53,798 nucleotides of DNA from Magnetococcales bacterium (GCA_011089965.1 JAANAU010000024.1:1-53798), one strand, 5' to 3'; positions 8,835 to 18,445 are shown, counted from the first letter of the stretch. Numbers and translations: made by a program. Notes: a model not told the origin generated them from the letters alone.

Positions 8835-10271
8835 TCAACCAACGGCTTCAGGAACAGGATCTGCGGGACTTTCGGTATCGGCCAGCCACCAGTTGTTCTC
8901 ACTGTCCAGTGCCAACACCCGGAACAACACCTTGGCCACCCGAAGGTCATTGATCTCCAGGATCTGCAAGCGGGCATTATCGAGCCATACCACATCCCCC
9001 ACCTCAGGCACCTTGCCAAGACTCTGAAAGACCAGACCACCCAGAGTCACACAACCCGAAATCTTGGGAAAAGGAAAGTTCAACACCAGTTCCAGATCCG
9101 ACAGATGAGCCGTACCCGCGATCTCCCATTGACTCCCTTTGAGCTTGCGGACCGTCTCCGGCTTGCGGATGTATTCGTCCCCCGGATACTTGCCAGCCAG
9201 ACGCGACACGATGTCTGCCGGAGTCAGGATGCCCAACATGGATCCGAATTCATTCACCACCACACCAAACTGACGGCGATGATCACGAAATTCTTTCCAC
9301 GCCTGCATGAGCGTCAGGCTGTTGGGCAGAATCAACGGATCGGAACGCATCGTGGTGGCAATCGGTTGGGCCAGAAAGGCAGCCATATCGGCACGGTTCT
9401 CTTCCAACTGCCGTACCAGACGTTTCATGAACACCGTGCCAACCACCTTGTCTCCATCCAGTACCGGATATGTGTAGTAGTTGCTTTGAGCAAACAAGGT
9501 CAGAGCATCGCCCACCGTAGTGGTGGTGGACAATCCGCGCACTTCCGGTTTGGGAACCATGGCCTCTTCAACCCTGGACTCTTCCAGGTTGAACACGCCC
9601 TGCAACATCCGACCCTGATCCTTGTCAATGGAACCGGTGCTGGTACTGGCATTGACCACCAGAACCAACTCGTCCTGAGACATCGACGACGAATCGTGAC
9701 CATGTCCCCCCCCGCCATGTCCCACGATATCTCCCTGACCGCACGCCGTCAAAAGCCAGTTGGAGGCGTGATTCATCAACCAGATGACCGGAATCCACAT
9801 CACATACAGCAGATTGACCATCCAACCCAAGGAACAACTCAACGCCTCGGCCTTGTGATAAGCCAACACCTTGGGTGCCAATTCACCCCCCACAACATGC
9901 AAAAAGGAGACGATGACAAAGCCCATGGTCAAACCTGCGACAGATCCCCAGGATTGGGCTGTGGCGGGATCCACCATCACGGCAAACATGGCCTGAAAAG
10001 CCGGCGCCATCAACTCCTTGAAAGCATCCATGCCGATATAGCCCAACGCCATCGAAACCAAAGTGATACCAATCTGGGTCACTGCATAAAAACGGGTCGG
10101 CTCATCATGCAGCAGTTTGACAATTTTGGCCCGCTTGTCCCCCATGTCCGCAAGCTGTTTGATACGGCTGCGTCGTGCTGCCGTGATCGCCACCTCGGAA
10201 CCCACAAAAAAGGCATTCCCAGCCACCAGCAGTAATATGGCCACCAGTTTCCCAAATAAAACAACGTCCAT
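8835..10271 (-). CDS. CNNM/CorC (HlyC/CorC) family transporter with His/Gly-rich loop
   Basis: Predicted inner-membrane protein of the DUF21-CBS-CorC_HlyC family, linked to Mg2+ or other cation export. The N-terminal 190 residues contain the DUF21 membrane domain (GNAFFVGSEVAITAARRSRI near residue 19). A CBS pair follows at about 215-340 (MVPKPEVRGL and VVNEFGSMLGILTPADI), then a CorC_HlyC domain to about residue 455. Between the membrane and CBS parts is a GHGGGGHGHDSSS stretch that family members do not normally carry and that could bind metal. It is transcribed away from two further CNNM genes across a shared 337-bp promoter region. Confidence 0.85.
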   Translation of the reverse strand: MDVVLFGKLVAILLLVAGNAFFVGSEVAITAARRSRIKQLADMGDKRAKIVKLLHDEPTRFYAVTQIGITLVSMALGYIGMDAFKELMAPAFQAMFAVMVDPATAQSWGSVAGLTMGFVIVSFLHVVGGELAPKVLAYHKAEALSCSLGWMVNLLYVMWIPVIWLMNHASNWLLTACGQGDIVGHGGGGHGHDSSSMSQDELVLVVNASTSTGSIDKDQGRMLQGVFNLEESRVEEAMVPKPEVRGLSTTTTVGDALTLFAQSNYYTYPVLDGDKVVGTVFMKRLVRQLEENRADMAAFLAQPIATTMRSDPLILPNSLTLMQAWKEFRDHRRQFGVVVNEFGSMLGILTPADIVSRLAGKYPGDEYIRKPETVRKLKGSQWEIAGTAHLSDLELVLNFPFPKISGCVTLGGLVFQSLGKVPEVGDVVWLDNARLQILEINDLRVAKVLFRVLALDSENNWWLADTESPADPVPEAVG

Positions 10272-10608
10272 GCTCCACTCCTCTATTAGGGGATCCGTCA
10301 GAAACTTTCACCACCCACCCGGGCAAGCGAAATGACAGGAACGACATGTCATCATGATTTGACGCAAAATCATGGATCTGCAACCGGAACCCGATTGAAT
10401 GGATTTATTGAAGCAGATATTAAAAACGTGCGCAAGAGCTTTAATCAAATTTTTATATATAGGTATCAATCTTAATTTTGCTTAAGACACAGAAACCTGA
10501 AAAAAAAATGTTCATGTCTTCAGAAATGCTTCAGAAATATGATCTATACTCTGCCACAATAAACTCCACATGACCGATCATCCCTGCGGTGAACAATCAG
10601 GAGAAACC
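10272..10608. other. Shared AT-rich divergent promoter region of the CNNM genes
   Basis: This 337-bp stretch separates the starts at 10271 (minus) and 10609 (plus). It contains no convincing gene. The right side holds a promoter with phased direct repeats (10518-10550). A palindrome TCTTAA-N6-TTAAGA spans 10470-10487, and the AT-rich 10441-10475 could carry the minus-strand promoter, though no unique hexamer pair could be assigned. Confidence 0.6.
10518..10550 (+). promoter_or_regulatory. Promoter with 11-bp-phased direct repeat (PhoP-box-like)
   Basis: CTTCAGAAAT occurs at 10518-10527 and again at 10529-10538, an exact 10-bp direct repeat with an 11-bp period. A -10 hexamer TATACT follows at 10545-10550, and the -35 position (10522-10527, AGAAAT) is poor and lies inside the first repeat. 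OmpR/PhoP-type regulators bind half-sites repeated every 11 bp and replace a weak -35 in this way. The same transcription unit ends with such a regulator (13358), so autoregulation is inferred. Confidence 0.55.
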
Positions 10609-12030
10609 ATGGAAATTCCATCACTATTTGACCCAACCATCCTCATACAGTTGGTGCTGTTTGTCGGACTTCTGGGGTGTTCAGCCTTCTTTTCTGGCAG
10701 CGAAGTAGCCATGTTTTCCTTGAACCAGATCCAACTCGATCAGATGGCCCGGGAAAACCACCCGCGCCTGGCCCTGATTCGCGAACTGCTCAAGGATCCA
10801 CGCGCCCTGATCACCACCATCCTGATCGGCAACGAACTGGTCAATGTGGCCGCATCCAACATCTCTGCCACCCTGTTGATCACCTTTCTGGGCGGGGAAG
10901 AGAACTGGTGGGTGAACATCCTTGTCATGCTGCCGATCCTGCTATTGTTCGGAGAGATCACTCCAAAAACCATTGCCGTACGCAACAATATCGTAGTGGC
11001 CGGATTGATATGTCATCCTCTGAGCCTGTTCCGACGCGGCATCACTCCATTGCGCAAAATTGTTGGGTTGATATCCAATTATTTCATCACATTAGCCATC
11101 GGGGAGCAAAAGGAAAAAACCGCATCCGTCACCGAAGAGATGGTACGCACCCTGGCTGCCCAGGCCAGCCTGGATGGCGTGCTGGACGACACGGAAAAAA
11201 CCTATATCGATAATATCTTCAACTTCGGCAACATCCGCGTACGCGATGTCATGATCCCCAGAGCCAAGATCTTCTTTTTGGCCAAATCCACCCCACCCGC
11301 CGAAATCATCCGCATCTTCAAACAAACAGGCTACACCCGCCTTCCGGTCTATGAGGGTCACCGGGACGATGTGATCGGCATCATCCATGTACGCGATCTC
11401 CTCCAGCAGTATCAAGAGGCTGGCAAAAATGCCCTGCAACCCATGAGTCTGATCCGCAAGCCCTATTTTATAGCCGCCAACCGTCTGGCCTCTTCGCTGT
11501 TCCAAACCTTCAAGGAAAGAAATCAATCCGTGGCCATGGTGGTGGATGAATATGGTGGACTGGTCGGCATGATCACCATGCATGACCTGATGGAGATCAT
11601 TTTTGGCCCTCTGCACATGAAGCCAAACTTCAATCCGCAGACAACAGTCCGACCAGTCATGGTCAACGGCTGTTATCCATTGAAGGGGATCACCTCGATT
11701 GAAGAGTTCATGCAACTGACCGGTGAGGAACTGGTCGATGTCCAGGCCGAAACAGTCGGTGGTCTGGTATTGGATGCTTTGGGAGAAGTGCCGGAAAAAG
11801 GTCGCAAGGTCATGATCGGAAGGTGGGAATTCACGGTCCTGGAGATGGATAACAATCGTATCGCTTCACTATTGGCCTGTATCAAGGAGAACGATACCCT
11901 GGCATCTGCGGATCCTCCTGCACCTCTGTTGACAAACCAGACCCAGAAAACATCAGAGAATCCACCGGTGCTCGAAGGAGAAATCCTCAACAGCTTTCAC
12001 ACCTCGGCAACACCTGTGAACAAAGTCTAA
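10609..12030 (+). CDS. CNNM/CorC family transporter (DUF21-CBS-CorC)
   Basis: Second of three related membrane proteins. Residues 1-190 form the DUF21 domain (GCSAFFSGSEVAMFSLNQIQ near residue 23; FGEITPKTIAVRNN near 118). CBS repeats occupy about 205-335 (VMIPRAKIFFL, YTRLPVYEGHRDDVIG, VVDEYGGLVGMITMHDLMEI), and a CorC_HlyC domain runs to about 425. The C-terminal 45 residues are polar and unconserved in appearance. Start ATG 10609 is chosen because AGGAG lies 6 nt upstream; an in-frame ATG at 10570 has no ribosome site. It is followed after 12 nt by a further CNNM gene. Confidence 0.86.
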   Translation: MEIPSLFDPTILIQLVLFVGLLGCSAFFSGSEVAMFSLNQIQLDQMARENHPRLALIRELLKDPRALITTILIGNELVNVAASNISATLLITFLGGEENWWVNILVMLPILLLFGEITPKTIAVRNNIVVAGLICHPLSLFRRGITPLRKIVGLISNYFITLAIGEQKEKTASVTEEMVRTLAAQASLDGVLDDTEKTYIDNIFNFGNIRVRDVMIPRAKIFFLAKSTPPAEIIRIFKQTGYTRLPVYEGHRDDVIGIIHVRDLLQQYQEAGKNALQPMSLIRKPYFIAANRLASSLFQTFKERNQSVAMVVDEYGGLVGMITMHDLMEIIFGPLHMKPNFNPQTTVRPVMVNGCYPLKGITSIEEFMQLTGEELVDVQAETVGGLVLDALGEVPEKGRKVMIGRWEFTVLEMDNNRIASLLACIKENDTLASADPPAPLLTNQTQKTSENPPVLEGEILNSFHTSATPVNKV

Positions 12031-12042
12031 GGAGGAATGGAC

Positions 12043-13320
12043 ATGGAAGCCTGGATGACCCTGCCACTGATCGTGGTATGCCTCATGGTCGAGGCCTTTT
12101 ATGCCGGTTCTGAAATTGCCGTGGTGAGCGCTGACCGCTTGAAACTCCGTCACATGGCAGCCAAAGGTTCCCTGGGTGCCAAACTGGCCATGGACATGTT
12201 GCGCAAACCCGAACACCTGCTCACCACCACCCTGGTGGGCATCAATGTCGCCATTGTCACCAACTCCTCACTTTCGACACTCTTTGCCATCGATGTCTTG
12301 GGCCAAGAAAACGCATGGATCGGGATCATGATCTCCGCACCGCTGATCTGGGTTTTCGGTGAAATCGTCCCCAAAAGCATCTTCCAACAGCGGGCCGACT
12401 ATCTGGCCCCACGCATCATCTATGTCCTCAAGGTCTCGTCCTACCTGTTCTATCCTCTGATCGTGATCTTTTCGATCCTGTTCAAAATGATCAACAAGAT
12501 CTTCGGCGGCAAGGACAAGAATGCCATCTTCACGCTGCGTGAAGAGATCGACCAGGTGCTGCAAATGCATGCCCATGAAACCGATATCCTGCCCATGGAA
12601 AAAAACATGATCCGTCGCCTGTTCAATTTCGGGGAGACCCAGGCCCGGGACATCATGGTGCCTCTGATCGAATTGCGCGCTCTGGAACGCAATGCCACCA
12701 TTGGACAGGCCCTGCGCATGTCCGGGGAACACGCCCATCTGCTCCTGCCCGTGCATGCCGGACGTGTGGATAACGTAGTGGGCTATGTCAATGCCGTAGA
12801 ACTGCTGGGACTGCCAGAGTCAAAATCCATTACCTCCCATATCCAACCCATTCGCTATATCCCGGGCGCCAAAAGCATCGAAGATCTGTTGACCTCTTTC
12901 CAAAAGGATGGCGACCGACTGGCGATCATCGTGGACGAGTTCGGCGGATGCGAAGGGATGATCACCCTGGAAGATATTTTGGAACGGGTGGTCGGCGATA
13001 TGCGTGACGAATACGACACCAGCGAAAAAGGAACCACCTGGTGGCAGATGCTCCAACCCGGTCATTGGCGGGTCAATCCGCGCATGCGTCTGGTGGCCTT
13101 GCGGGATGAACTCGGCATCACCTTGCCCGACGGCCATTACGAAACCCTGGGCGGCTTCCTGCTCGACCATTTCCAGGACATCCCGGCAGAAGGGGCCACC
13201 CTCACCCGTGACGGCACGCAGTTTACCGTAATCAAGGCCACCCGACAGGCCATTCGCGAGGTGGAGATCCAAATGGCCTCCATGCCTCAGGATCAAACAG
13301 CAGGCCACTTTGCCCACTAG
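12043..13320 (+). CDS. CNNM/CorC family transporter (DUF21-CBS-CorC)
   Basis: Third CNNM-family protein, 425 residues. The DUF21 domain starts VEAFYAGSEIAVVSADRLK near residue 14 and includes FGEIVPKSIFQQRADYLAP near 106. CBS repeats lie at about 205-325 (IMVPLIELRAL, IIVDEFGGCEGMITLEDILE), followed by a CorC_HlyC domain. GGAGG at 12031-12035 is 7 nt from ATG 12043 but only 1 nt from ATG 12037, so 12043 is chosen. The gene is in one unit with the CNNM gene before it and the two-component pair after it (37-nt gap), suggesting cation homeostasis. Confidence 0.86.
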   Translation: MEAWMTLPLIVVCLMVEAFYAGSEIAVVSADRLKLRHMAAKGSLGAKLAMDMLRKPEHLLTTTLVGINVAIVTNSSLSTLFAIDVLGQENAWIGIMISAPLIWVFGEIVPKSIFQQRADYLAPRIIYVLKVSSYLFYPLIVIFSILFKMINKIFGGKDKNAIFTLREEIDQVLQMHAHETDILPMEKNMIRRLFNFGETQARDIMVPLIELRALERNATIGQALRMSGEHAHLLLPVHAGRVDNVVGYVNAVELLGLPESKSITSHIQPIRYIPGAKSIEDLLTSFQKDGDRLAIIVDEFGGCEGMITLEDILERVVGDMRDEYDTSEKGTTWWQMLQPGHWRVNPRMRLVALRDELGITLPDGHYETLGGFLLDHFQDIPAEGATLTRDGTQFTVIKATRQAIREVEIQMASMPQDQTAGHFAH

Positions 13321-13357
13321 CCAACTTTTCCAACCCATCCCGACCAAGGAATCCATG

Positions 13358-14032
13358 ATGCGCATATTAATCATTGAAGATGATCGCGTCCTGGCCGATC
13401 ATCTGAAAAAGAAGCTGGATGACGTCGGCTTTGCTGTGGATGTGGTCCATGACGGAGCCACCGGCGAAGCCATGGCCAATGAAACCAGCTATCACGCCGC
13501 CATTCTGGATCTTGGTCTTCCGGATCGGGCAGGATTGACCGTCCTCGGCAACTGGCGCCGGGGACGCAACCAGATCCCGGTGATCGTCCTGACCGCCCGC
13601 AATACCTGGTGGGAGCGGGTGGAGGGAATCGAGGCCGGTGCGGACGACTATCTGGGCAAACCCTTTCACATTGAGGAGCTGCTGGCCCGACTGCGCGCCC
13701 TGATTCACCGCTGTCACGCCAGGTTGCAAGGAACCTTAAGCGTGGGTGGATTCTCGCTGGATGAATCCCGACAAAGCGTACGTCTGCCGGATGGCAATGA
13801 AGCGCGTCTCACCGCCATGGAGTTCCGTCTGTTGCGCATTTTCATGCTCTCTCCAGGACGGATTCACTCCAAAGAGAGTCTGATGAATGCCATTTACGAT
13901 TATGACAAGGTCACAGATCACAATGTCATCGAAGTATATGTCAACCACCTGCGCAAAAAACTGGGCCGCGAGGTGATCGGTACTCTGCGATGGCAAGGAT
14001 ATGTCTTCACAGCAGGAGAAAAGCGGTCATGA
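13358..14032 (+). CDS. OmpR/PhoP-family response regulator
   Basis: Cytoplasmic DNA-binding regulator of 224 residues. The receiver domain has the acidic E7-D8-D9, phosphoacceptor D51 (AILDLGLPD), the T in VLTARNTW and the KPF lysine near 102. The C-terminal winged-helix domain starts near residue 125 (LTAMEFRLLRIFMLSPG) and ends with VYVNHLRKKLG and a GYVF wing. ATG 13358 is 7 nt after AAGGA; ATG 13355 is also possible. It overlaps the downstream kinase by 4 bp. Overall shape and motifs match the PhoP/QseB group, but the regulon is inferred only from neighbours. Confidence 0.88.
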   Translation: MRILIIEDDRVLADHLKKKLDDVGFAVDVVHDGATGEAMANETSYHAAILDLGLPDRAGLTVLGNWRRGRNQIPVIVLTARNTWWERVEGIEAGADDYLGKPFHIEELLARLRALIHRCHARLQGTLSVGGFSLDESRQSVRLPDGNEARLTAMEFRLLRIFMLSPGRIHSKESLMNAIYDYDKVTDHNVIEVYVNHLRKKLGREVIGTLRWQGYVFTAGEKRS

Positions 14033-15387
14033 GGCGCAAGGGAACCATCCAGAGTCAACTCCTTGCCACTCTGGTCACCGGTCTGTTGGTCATGGCCATG
14101 CTCTCCTGGTGGGTGGTCGGTATCGCCTTGCGGGAAATGACTGCAAACTATCTTGAATATCAGATGGATGGCGAAATGGCCAGCATCCTGACCGCCATCA
14201 GTCTGGATGATCAGGACAATATTACATTGGATGATCGCCATATCGATACTTTATTTCATCATCTTCTGTCCGGATATTATTTCCAGATCACCTCGCATCG
14301 CAACGAAAATCCACAAATTCTCCGTTCCCAATCCCTGGGGGAACATACCCTGCACCATCCCACCATTACTCCTGGCGAAGCCTTGCGTCATAAAGGAACA
14401 GGTCCGAAAAATGAACCCCTGCTAATGCTGATCAAATCCATCACCATGCGCAATAATCAACTGACGGTGATCGTAGCAACCGATCTGTCGCCCATTGACA
14501 AGGAACTGAATGACTATCTGTGGATTCATGGCCTGCTGTTTCTGTTTGGTTTGGTTTTATTGACCATAATGCAAATCTGGGCAATCCGACGTGCCATTCG
14601 TCCAATAGAAGAGATTCGCGAAGGTGTGATGCAGCTTGAAACCGGACAGATCAGTCGCCTGCATGATGATGTGCCCGATGAGATCAGACCGGTTGTGGAG
14701 GAGATCAACCAGCTGCTGTTGCGTATGGAACAGCGCCTGGTCCGTTCCCGCTCAACCATCGCCAATCTGGCCCATGCCATGAAATCCCCGCTCACCACGC
14801 TCTCCCAGATCCTGCGCCGTGAGGAGTCGGGTCTGAACGAAGATCAACGCATGGAGGTGTTGAACCGTCTGGATGATCTCCACGCCCTGATCGAAAAAGA
14901 GTTGCGTCGCGCCCGTCTGGCCGATCATCCAATCCCTGCCCGCTTTTTCAATCCAGAGCAATCTCTGGGCATGCTGGCGCGCACCTTGAACAACATCCAC
15001 TTCCAGAAACAGTTCACCATTGATCTCGATTTACCCTCTGGCCTTTTGTTGCCATTCGACGAAGAAGATATGATCGAATTATTGGGCAATCTGCTCGACA
15101 ATGCCTGCAAGTGGTGCCGCACCAGTATCCGGGTGACCATGATTGAAGAAAGATCAAAAGTCATTATGCGGGTGGAAGACGATGGACCAGGCGTGGCCCA
15201 GGCCGAAACCGAACATCTGACCCGACGCGGCGTCCGACTGGATGAGAAACGCTCTGGACACGGGCTGGGACTGGCCATGGTCCAGGAGACCGTGGATCAC
15301 TTTGGCGGCACGATTGAATTTGGACGCTCCCGGGAATTGAACGGTTTTCTGGCCGAGGTCACCCTGCCGATCAAACGGTTTTTCTAG
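14029..15387 (+). CDS. PhoQ-like sensor histidine kinase
   Basis: Membrane sensor kinase of 452 residues paired with the regulator before it (ATGA overlap). The first membrane segment is at about residues 12-33 and the second at about 165-185, leaving a periplasmic sensor of about 130 residues with many acidic and His residues. A HAMP linker follows. The HisKA site is NLAHAMKSPLTTL with the phosphorylated His near 249, the N-box is NLLDNACKWC and the ATP lid DDGPGV / GHGLGLAMVQE. The architecture fits PhoQ-type kinases that sense divalent cations or other envelope signals; Mg2+ sensing is inferred from the adjoining CNNM genes. Confidence 0.86.
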   Translation: MRRKGTIQSQLLATLVTGLLVMAMLSWWVVGIALREMTANYLEYQMDGEMASILTAISLDDQDNITLDDRHIDTLFHHLLSGYYFQITSHRNENPQILRSQSLGEHTLHHPTITPGEALRHKGTGPKNEPLLMLIKSITMRNNQLTVIVATDLSPIDKELNDYLWIHGLLFLFGLVLLTIMQIWAIRRAIRPIEEIREGVMQLETGQISRLHDDVPDEIRPVVEEINQLLLRMEQRLVRSRSTIANLAHAMKSPLTTLSQILRREESGLNEDQRMEVLNRLDDLHALIEKELRRARLADHPIPARFFNPEQSLGMLARTLNNIHFQKQFTIDLDLPSGLLLPFDEEDMIELLGNLLDNACKWCRTSIRVTMIEERSKVIMRVEDDGPGVAQAETEHLTRRGVRLDEKRSGHGLGLAMVQETVDHFGGTIEFGRSRELNGFLAEVTLPIKRFF

Positions 15388-15416
15388 TTGGTTGCGAATA
15401 TTGGCCGGTGCATCTC

Positions 15417-15995
15417 TCATTTGGCTGGAACGGTCACGCCTGGGGGTATGGTGGCAACCGTGGGGGCCGGGCGTACCTCCTGAACCGTGGCATGGGCGGG
15501 CATATGTGGTGGTTGCACCATGCGCATCACCCCGAACATCGCTCCGATGATCAAAGCGGTCTGGGCCGCAAACATGGCTGCTGTCCATTTGATGGTTTCG
15601 GATTTGGACAGCGCGATCTCCTTGCGAACCCCTTCAATCTCTGTTCCCAACTCTTTCCGGACCACTTCAATCTCTTTTCGGACCCCCTCAAGCTCCAGTT
15701 TGAGGTTGGCCTCGACTATGGCCAATTTCAATTCCAATTCCTGCCGCGTGGCCAAACCATCCAAACGGCCTTGCACCTGTTTTTCGTTCTTCTCAGCGAC
15801 TGCGTTCAAACGCTCTTCCGACTGCTTGTCGCGTCGGTTTGCCATCTCATCCAGTCGGGCATCGACCTGTTTCATGGCTGTGGTCAAAACACGGACATGA
15901 CCCTTGGCCTGCTCCTCGGGAACACCGGTGGCTTTCAGTTGCTCCACAAATTCAAACGGGTCAAACAGTGGAAAGGCCAGCAGGGTCGTGGTCAT
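15417..15995 (-). CDS. Coiled-coil membrane protein (DUF1640/CCDC90-like)
   Basis: 192 residues: a short N-terminal segment (FDPFEFVEQLKATGVPEEQA), a long charged coiled coil from about residue 35 to 130, one membrane helix at about 134-155 (WTAAMFAAQTALIIGAMFGV) and a Pro-rich tail. The pattern matches the bacterial DUF1640 family, related to the mitochondrial CCDC90/MCUR1 proteins. Function in bacteria is unknown. It lies downstream of crcB on the same strand with a 96-nt gap and converges with the PhoQ-like kinase. Confidence 0.7.
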   Translation of the reverse strand: MTTTLLAFPLFDPFEFVEQLKATGVPEEQAKGHVRVLTTAMKQVDARLDEMANRRDKQSEERLNAVAEKNEKQVQGRLDGLATRQELELKLAIVEANLKLELEGVRKEIEVVRKELGTEIEGVRKEIALSKSETIKWTAAMFAAQTALIIGAMFGVMRMVQPPHMPAHATVQEVRPAPTVATIPPGVTVPAK

Positions 15996-16091
15996 GGGCG
16001 GCTCCGGTCACATCTCAACAAAGGAATGTGTCCAGAATACCAGAACGCTTTTGACAATGCCACACAAGAGAAAAACCTTTCCAAACACCAT

Positions 16092-16484
16092 TCAGGTCAA
16101 CCAGGTCCGATCCATCCATTGCCAACTCCAGGCCCCGCACAGGGTCATGAGCAGAGAACCCAACAAATGCAAGGCCATGGCCGCCAGCCCCCACAACAAA
16201 CGCCCCTGCTGCAACAATCCCACCACTTCGGCAGAAAAGGTGGAAAAGGTGGTCAGCCCCCCACAAAAACCGGTGACAATCAACAAACGCCACTCGGGAG
16301 CCAAACTCGGAAGTTGCGCAAAAAAGGCCATGGCCAACCCAACGATATACCCACCCAACAGATTGGCCAGCAACGTCCCCATGGGCACAACCGAAAAAAG
16401 CGCATTATAGCGTACACTCAACTCCCAACGGAGCACCCCGCCCAAGGCAGCACCCACGGCAACAGCAACCATCGACCATCCCAT
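16092..16484 (-). CDS. crcB: Fluoride channel CrcB/Fluc
   Basis: Small membrane protein of 130 residues that exports fluoride as a dual-topology dimer. Four hydrophobic segments are visible, with the signature GGVLRW near residue 15, [14 protein letters not shown] near 37 and the pore motif [16 protein letters not shown] near 72. It follows the P1B ATPase after only 14 nt and is probably cotranscribed with it. No fluoride riboswitch fits in that gap. Confidence 0.92.
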   Translation of the reverse strand: MGWSMVAVAVGAALGGVLRWELSVRYNALFSVVPMGTLLANLLGGYIVGLAMAFFAQLPSLAPEWRLLIVTGFCGGLTTFSTFSAEVVGLLQQGRLLWGLAAMALHLLGSLLMTLCGAWSWQWMDRTWLT

Positions 16485-16498
16485 TCGACATCAGCTCC

Positions 16499-18445
16499 TC
16501 AGTGAAAACGCAACAGCCTCCGCCCATTCAGGATCACCAACAAACTGGTGCCCATGTCCGCCAGAACCGCCATCCACAAAGTGGCCAAACCCATTCCGGA
16601 CAGGATCAAAAAAGTGCCCTTGATGCCCAGAGCCAACACGATGTTCTGCCACAACAGCCGCCGCGTGGCACGCCCTAAACGGACAAAATCCGCCACCTTG
16701 CGCAGATCATCGTTCATGATGGCCACATCCGCCGTCTCCATGGCCGTATCCGTGCCACTCGCCCCCATGGCAATGCCGATGGTGGCACCAGCCAAAGCCG
16801 GAGCATCATTGATGCCATCCCCAACCATGGCCACAACTCCGGCCTGGCGCATGGCATCAACAGCCATCCATTTCTCATCCGGCAACAACTCGGCACGCAC
16901 ATCCGTGATACCGGCATGGGCCGCAACCGCCTGGGCCGTAATCGCATTGTCACCAGTCAGCATGGTCACGGTGATCCCCATGGCTCGCAATGCCTGAACC
17001 GCCTCTACAGCACCCTCCCGCAGACGATCCGAAACAGCAATGACCGCCAAAGGGGCCTGGGACGAGGCCAACACCACCACACTCTTCTCTTCCTTTTCCA
17101 GAGGTCTGAGCAAAGCCTCCACCTCGGGGGTGCACAACCCTTGCTCTTTCAGAAAACGATGATTGCCAAGGGTGTAACCCGTATCGGCAATCACCCCGCG
17201 CACGCCACGACCCGCCAACGCCTGGAACTCTCGCACCTCCAACAACGGCAGACGATCACCCAACGCAGCCACAATCGCCACCGCCACCGGATGGCTGGAC
17301 AACCCATCCAGACTGGCAGCGATCTGCAACATTCGTTCCGGATCCTGTCCAGGCAGAGGATGCAGATCGCTCACGGTCAACTGTCCGCGTGTCAAGGTGC
17401 CGGTCTTGTCCAGGGCAACCCTCTTCAGATCGCTGACCTGTTCCAGATACAACCCGCCCTTGATCAGAATCCCCTGTTTGGCCCCGGCAGCCAGCCCGCT
17501 GACCACAGTCACCGGCGTGGAGATCACCAGGGCGCACGGACAAGAGACCACCAGCATGACCAGGGCATTGTACACCCACTCCCGCACCGCACCATCCAAC
17601 AACAAAGGAGGAATCACGGCAATGCCCACCGCAATGGCCACCACTGCCGGCGTATAGTAACGGGCAAACCGGTCAACAAACCGTTGCATGGGTGCCCGTT
17701 TGGCCTGGGCCTGATGCACGGTGTCGATGATGCGTGCCAGAGTGGAGTGACGCCAATCGGCGTTGATGCGATACTCCAACACCCCTTCGCCATTGATGGA
17801 ACCAGCAAAGAGCTTGTCCCCGGCCCCTTTGGCCACCGGCAGGCTTTCACCGGTAATCGGGGCCTGATTGACATGGGAACAACCCGAGATGACCTCGCCA
17901 TCCAGGGCGATCCGCTCCCCGGGTATGACCCGCGCAACGGTGCCGATGACGGCCTGGGCAGCAGGAACCTCGACCCAACCTTCGGTTTCGGTACGCACGG
18001 TCACGGTTTCCGGAACCAGGGTCATCAATTCCCGCACCGCATTGCGCGCCCGATCCAAAGAGCGTGCCTCGATCCGTTCTGCCACCGCAAACAAAAAAAT
18101 CACCATGGCGGCTTCCGGCCACTGCCCCAAACCCATGGCTCCCAGCACAGCCAGACTCATCAGAAAATGGATGTTCAAGGTCACACGGCGCAACGCCACC
18201 CAACCACGCTGCAACACCTCCAGACCACTGACCAGGATCGCGGATCCAGCCAAAACCATGGTCCAGAATCCATCCTCCCCCATGCCCGCCCAGGCCAGCA
18301 GCTCTGCCCCAACTGCCAGCACCCCACCCACGAGCAGACGCAGATCATCCCGGGTCACAACACCCACATCCGCCGGTCGCCCCTTTTGGGTCGGCACAGA
18401 ACCACAACAACCAGACGCACACGACAGATCAGAAACATCAGACAT
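16499..18445 (-). CDS. zntA: Heavy-metal P1B-type ATPase (Zn/Cd/Pb exporter)
   Basis: Inner-membrane pump of 648 residues that exports soft divalent metals using ATP. Motifs: actuator TGES near residue 203, metal-site CPCAL near 305 in the sixth helix, phosphorylation site DKTGTLTRG near 346, HP motif in SSHPVAVAI near 387 and hinge GDGINDAPALAGA near 550. CPC plus the late helix with MADMGTSL supports the P1B-2 (Zn/Cd/Pb) class. It lacks the usual N-terminal HMA domain and instead has a short Cys motif C-A-S-G-C-C near residue 9. Expression is from a MerR-type promoter shared with the divergent regulator. The gene name is by family; exact metal is unknown. Confidence 0.9.
   Translation of the reverse strand: MSDVSDLSCASGCCGSVPTQKGRPADVGVVTRDDLRLLVGGVLAVGAELLAWAGMGEDGFWTMVLAGSAILVSGLEVLQRGWVALRRVTLNIHFLMSLAVLGAMGLGQWPEAAMVIFLFAVAERIEARSLDRARNAVRELMTLVPETVTVRTETEGWVEVPAAQAVIGTVARVIPGERIALDGEVISGCSHVNQAPITGESLPVAKGAGDKLFAGSINGEGVLEYRINADWRHSTLARIIDTVHQAQAKRAPMQRFVDRFARYYTPAVVAIAVGIAVIPPLLLDGAVREWVYNALVMLVVSCPCALVISTPVTVVSGLAAGAKQGILIKGGLYLEQVSDLKRVALDKTGTLTRGQLTVSDLHPLPGQDPERMLQIAASLDGLSSHPVAVAIVAALGDRLPLLEVREFQALAGRGVRGVIADTGYTLGNHRFLKEQGLCTPEVEALLRPLEKEEKSVVVLASSQAPLAVIAVSDRLREGAVEAVQALRAMGITVTMLTGDNAITAQAVAAHAGITDVRAELLPDEKWMAVDAMRQAGVVAMVGDGINDAPALAGATIGIAMGASGTDTAMETADVAIMNDDLRKVADFVRLGRATRRLLWQNIVLALGIKGTFLILSGMGLATLWMAVLADMGTSLLVILNGRRLLRFH

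Noticed and set aside
16485-16498. Fluoride riboswitch for crcB
   Set aside because: The gap is only 14 nt and there is no riboswitch-like structure.
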